In this document: positions 22,585 to 25,397 of the stretch, piece after piece
How positions within the stretch are numbered: the stretch's first letter is position 1
How the letters are laid out: every line of letters starts with the position of its first letter
From: Pseudomonadota bacterium
GTDB taxonomy: Bacteria > Pseudomonadota > Gammaproteobacteria > UBA4575
DNA: 25,397 nucleotides
NCBI GenBank assembly: GCA_009839635.1
Contig: VXPJ01000027.1
Span: 1-25,397 of the forward strand
Direction of reading: 5' to 3'
Translations under genes and position numbers: made by a program
The notes under the pieces: model-generated
Database searches by the model: none
Seen by the model: only the letters and a program-made list of their open reading frames with translations
Told to the model about the DNA's origin: nothing

Positions 22585-24945
22585 GTGGGCAATCCAGATG
22601 AGATGAAGCAAGAAATCGAGGTACTGCGAAAGGGTATATCGAGGCTGAGTTCAGCCATACTGCGCATCAGTTCGAGCCTCGATGAGCCCACGGTCCTGCA
22701 GGAAGTGGTCGACAGTGCCCGCACGCTGACCGGTTCCCATTACGGCATCATCACGACCAGCAATGACGACGGACAGGTTGTGGAATATATCACCTCCGGT
22801 TTCACACCCGAGGAACGTCAGCAGTTTGCCGACTGGCCGGACGGGCCGAAACTGCACGGACACTTTCGGAACCTTCCAACCCCGCTGAGGCTGTCGGACC
22901 TGCCCACCTTCGTCGAGTCGCTTGGCTATTCACCGGACCTGATGCGCTCAAAAACATTCCTCGGCATGCCGATACGCCACCGGGACGTGCATATCGGCAA
23001 TTTCTATCTTGCCGAGAAGGAAGGTGGGCTGGAGTTCACTGACGATGACGAGGAAGTTCTCGTGCTGTTTGCCTCGCAGGCAGCTACGGCGATCATGAAT
23101 GCGCGGATTCACCGCGCAGAACAGCATGTGCGCGCCAACCTCGAGGCCCTGATCGAAACCTCTCCGGTCGGGGTTGTGGTCTTCGACGTCAGGACCGGAA
23201 AGCCGGTGTCCATCAATCAGGAAGCAAGACGGATTGTCGAGGGCCTCCACATCCCCGGACGGTCTCCGGAACAACTGCTGGAAATCATCACCTACACGCG
23301 TGCCGACGGACGCGAGATTACCCTGGATGAGTTCGTGCTGGTACGGGAACTGAGTACGGGTGAGACCGTACGCGCTGAGGAGATTGTCCTCTCCCTCCCC
23401 GATGGGCGGAGTGTCAGAACGTTGATCAATGGTACACCCATCCATGCCGAGGACGGCACGATTACATCCGCAATCATCACCATGCAGGACCTGGCACCTT
23501 TGGAGGAACTGGAACGCCAGCGGGCCGAGTTCCTGGGTATGGTGAGCCACGAGTTGCGGGCGCCACTCACTTCAATCAAGGGCTCAACGGCTTCCGTGCT
23601 GGGTGCAGGATCGCCACTTCCGCAGGCCGAGATGCAGCAGTTCTTTCACATCATTGACCGACAGGCCGACCATATGCGCGGCCTGATCAGCGATCTGCTG
23701 GATGCAGGAAGTATCAAGGCAGGTACGCTGACGGTCGCGCCCGAGCCCTCGGAAGTCGCGGACCTGGTTGACCGGGCCAGAAACACGTTCCTGAGCGGCG
23801 GCGGCAGGCAGGCGATCCGCATCAACCTGCCCCCGGATCTGCCTCGTGTAATGGCGGATCGCCAGCGCATCGTTCAAGTACTCAACAATCTCTTTTTCAA
23901 TGCCGCCAAGCACTCTCCCGAGTCCTCATCCATCCAAGTTGGAGCGGTGCTCGATGGAGTGCATGTCGTGATTTCCGTGTCGGATGAAGGCCGGGGAATC
24001 CCGCCCGATCAGTTACCCCACCTGTTCCATAAGTATGCACATGCAACCAGCGGCGAGGGCGAACAAGCTGCAGTAGGCACAGGCCTCGGGCTGGTGATTT
24101 GCAAGGGATTGGTCGAGGCGCATGGGGGGCGCATCCAGGCCGAGAGTGGAGGCGTGGGCCAGGGCGCAGTCTTCACGTTCACGCTTCCGGTCGCCGAGGG
24201 AGCCGATGGCGGTGTCGCGCCTGATCAGCACAGGACGGATTCGGGCGGGCTGCAAAAGGACGAAGAGCCGGTACGTGTTTTGGTGGTGGACGACGATCCG
24301 GAGACACTGCGCTACGTTCGGGACACACTCTCTTCTGCAGGCTACGCCCCGCTTGTGACCGGCGGCTCAGAAGAACTGCCGCGTATCATCAAAATCGAGA
24401 AGCCCCAGCTGATCCTGCTGGACCTGATGCTGCCCGGGCGAGATGGCATCGAGCTGATGAAATCCGTTCCCGAGCTTGAAGATATCCCGGTGATCTTCAT
24501 CTCCGGATACGGTCGCGACGAGACCATTGCAAGAGCCCTGGAAGCCGGTGCCGTCGACTACATCGTCAAACCCTTCTCGCCGACAGAACTCACGGCGAGA
24601 ATCTCTGCAGTATTGCGAAGGCGGCAAAAGCCCGCGCCCTTCGTGCTGGCTGATTTGGAGATCCACTATGAGCAACGCCGAGTGGTCGTGGCAGGCCGCC
24701 CACTGACGTTGACGGCGACTGAATTCGACCTGCTCAGTGTGCTCTCCCAGAATGCGGGACGTGTCATGACCTACGAGTCCTTGCTGCGCCAGGTATGGCG
24801 CTGGCGCGAGACAAGCGACCCAGAGATCGTGCGTGCCTTTGTGAGGAAGCTGCGTCGCAAGCTGGGGGACGATGCAGCCCGTCCAACCTACATCTTCACT
24901 GAACGCGGGGTCGGTTACCGCATGGCCCAGCCGGGCGAGGAATGA
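22585..24945 (+). CDS. Single-protein two-component system: GAF-PAS-histidine kinase-receiver-winged helix
   Basis: A protein of 786 residues. GTG 22585 is preferred to ATG 22579 because AAGGAG (22573-22578) is six bases before the GTG but touches the ATG. Domains in order: a coiled start; a DevS/DosT-like GAF domain (about 25-175, with RLSDLPTFVESLGYSPD and KTFLGMPIRHRDVHIGNFYL); a PAS domain (about 185-305); HisKA with FLGMVSHELRAPLTSIKG (phosphorylated His322); HATPase_c (NLFFNAAKHSPE, SDEGRGIPPDQLP, VGTGLGLVICKG); a receiver with VVDDDPE and LLDLMLPGRDG (phosphorylated Asp613); and an OmpR-type winged helix (TATEFDLLSVL, then FTERGVGYRM). No membrane helices, so it is cytosolic and could sense, phosphorylate and bind DNA in one chain. 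Signal and target genes are unknown. Confidence 0.92.
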   Translation: MGNPDEMKQEIEVLRKGISRLSSAILRISSSLDEPTVLQEVVDSARTLTGSHYGIITTSNDDGQVVEYITSGFTPEERQQFADWPDGPKLHGHFRNLPTPLRLSDLPTFVESLGYSPDLMRSKTFLGMPIRHRDVHIGNFYLAEKEGGLEFTDDDEEVLVLFASQAATAIMNARIHRAEQHVRANLEALIETSPVGVVVFDVRTGKPVSINQEARRIVEGLHIPGRSPEQLLEIITYTRADGREITLDEFVLVRELSTGETVRAEEIVLSLPDGRSVRTLINGTPIHAEDGTITSAIITMQDLAPLEELERQRAEFLGMVSHELRAPLTSIKGSTASVLGAGSPLPQAEMQQFFHIIDRQADHMRGLISDLLDAGSIKAGTLTVAPEPSEVADLVDRARNTFLSGGGRQAIRINLPPDLPRVMADRQRIVQVLNNLFFNAAKHSPESSSIQVGAVLDGVHVVISVSDEGRGIPPDQLPHLFHKYAHATSGEGEQAAVGTGLGLVICKGLVEAHGGRIQAESGGVGQGAVFTFTLPVAEGADGGVAPDQHRTDSGGLQKDEEPVRVLVVDDDPETLRYVRDTLSSAGYAPLVTGGSEELPRIIKIEKPQLILLDLMLPGRDGIELMKSVPELEDIPVIFISGYGRDETIARALEAGAVDYIVKPFSPTELTARISAVLRRRQKPAPFVLADLEIHYEQRRVVVAGRPLTLTATEFDLLSVLSQNAGRVMTYESLLRQVWRWRETSDPEIVRAFVRKLRRKLGDDAARPTYIFTERGVGYRMAQPGEE

Positions 24946-25397
24946 GTGCCTTTCCTGTTGATCAGTGGCAGGTGTGATCGGGCTGATTGAGCTATCGTAT
25001 AATCATGAGGCCCAGTTGTCAGGGCTTTCAGCAACCTTTCACCAAGTGAGTCCGTGGCATGTCAGGCAGTAAGCCGACTGGAAGTACTACCATAGCCTTG
25101 ATGTCAGGCGAGTCTCCTTAGCATCCGGTTCGCGCACGGTTCGAACCCGCAGGCCAGAAAGCCTGATCACCCTCTTGGGAAAATTTTGCGATGTGCTCGT
25201 TCACGCCGGAATGCTGCGCATTATTTCCACAAAATTCACATTTTTATCATGGGATGGCCCATGTATTTCACACTATGTTCACGGTAATTTTGGCAAACTT
25301 CTCATCAGTATAAATCCCTCAGTAATCACCATCCTAAAGGAACAGGTTGCACTGCGGTATTCAGGAAGAAGTTAGGTGTGTCTTGCCGGTAATGTAC
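24946..25397. other. Right-end region without a supported gene
   Basis: About 450 bases. A perfect TATAAT lies at 24998-25003, with only weak -35 matches. A short hairpin CAGGC/GCCTG (25150-25165) and a CATGGG/CCCATG inverted repeat (25248-25263) follow. From about 25180 the composition becomes clearly AT-richer than the rest, suggesting a different origin or a promoter region. A 66-codon open frame (25175-25375) has no recognisable features. On the minus strand a frame from the right edge ends near 25327 and could be the tail of a gene, but this is too short to support. Confidence 0.4.

Noticed and set aside
25130..25152. GGTTCGAACCC, resembling a tRNA T-loop, as a possible tRNA or attachment site
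   Set aside because: The flanking bases do not form the five-pair T-stem and no acceptor, D or anticodon arm is found upstream.
25175..25375. 66-codon open frame near the right end
   Set aside because: No Shine-Dalgarno, no domain or signal, and it lies in AT-rich DNA of intergenic character.
1..25397. CRISPR arrays, insertion-sequence ends or integrase genes
   Set aside because: No regularly spaced direct repeats, transposase or integrase motifs were seen on either strand.

Overview
The window reads as high-GC proteobacterial DNA, most likely gammaproteobacterial. That placement rests on the MPF_G-type conjugation genes, the outer-membrane barrels and lipoproteins, the Doc and HigBA modules and the bufferin operon; no ribosomal or housekeeping marker is present to settle the genus. 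GC drops visibly around 2.2-3.6 kb and in the last 250 bases. No rRNA, tRNA, CRISPR array or complete insertion sequence was seen.

Layout. (a) 1-362: the 3' end of a TbpB/fHbp-barrel-like surface lipoprotein gene, then a strong terminator. (b) 633-1953: four overlapping or closely spaced genes of an integrative conjugative element (ICE) mating-pair-formation cluster (RAQPRD, TIGR03758, TIGR03745, TIGR03750). The last is fused out of frame, near 1885, to the 3' end of a mechanosensitive-channel (MscS) gene. (c) 2227-3515: a PD-(D/E)xK nuclease-like protein and a Doc/antitoxin pair whose toxin lacks a normal start. (d) 3647-5619: a bufferin operon on the minus strand (bufA precursor, bufB DUF692 oxidase, bufC DUF2063 partner). 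(e) 5803-7926: higBA with an obvious promoter/operator, then a Y-family DNA polymerase. (f) 8016-12964: minus-strand envelope genes, namely a Cache-autotransporter gene split by a frameshift, an outer-membrane barrel protein and a TbpB-like lipoprotein, with a duplicated signal-peptide remnant. (g) 13022-14626: a Kef-type cation/proton antiporter. (h) 14705-16004: an opacity-like barrel protein and a small exported protein. (i) 16101-17390: a zinc-ribbon DinB polymerase. (j) 17458-22281: the second half of the ICE cluster (TIGR03757, TIGR03756, TIGR03755, a small membrane protein, TraG_N), preceded by the tail of one more gene. (k) 22585-24945: a one-protein two-component system (GAF-PAS-kinase-receiver-winged helix). 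(l) The remaining 450 bases have no gene I can support.

The key structural point is that one conjugation operon is cut in two by about 15.6 kb of unrelated genes. The genes normally at the centre of this cluster (the TIGR03746, 03749, 03752, 03751 and 03744 families, including the VirB4-like ATPase) are absent, as are TraD and the relaxase from this window. The element therefore looks like a remnant, or a rearranged element whose missing part lies elsewhere. The inserted block carries stability modules (Doc, HigBA), metal stress protection (bufferin), two translesion polymerases and several surface proteins, which resembles accumulated island cargo.
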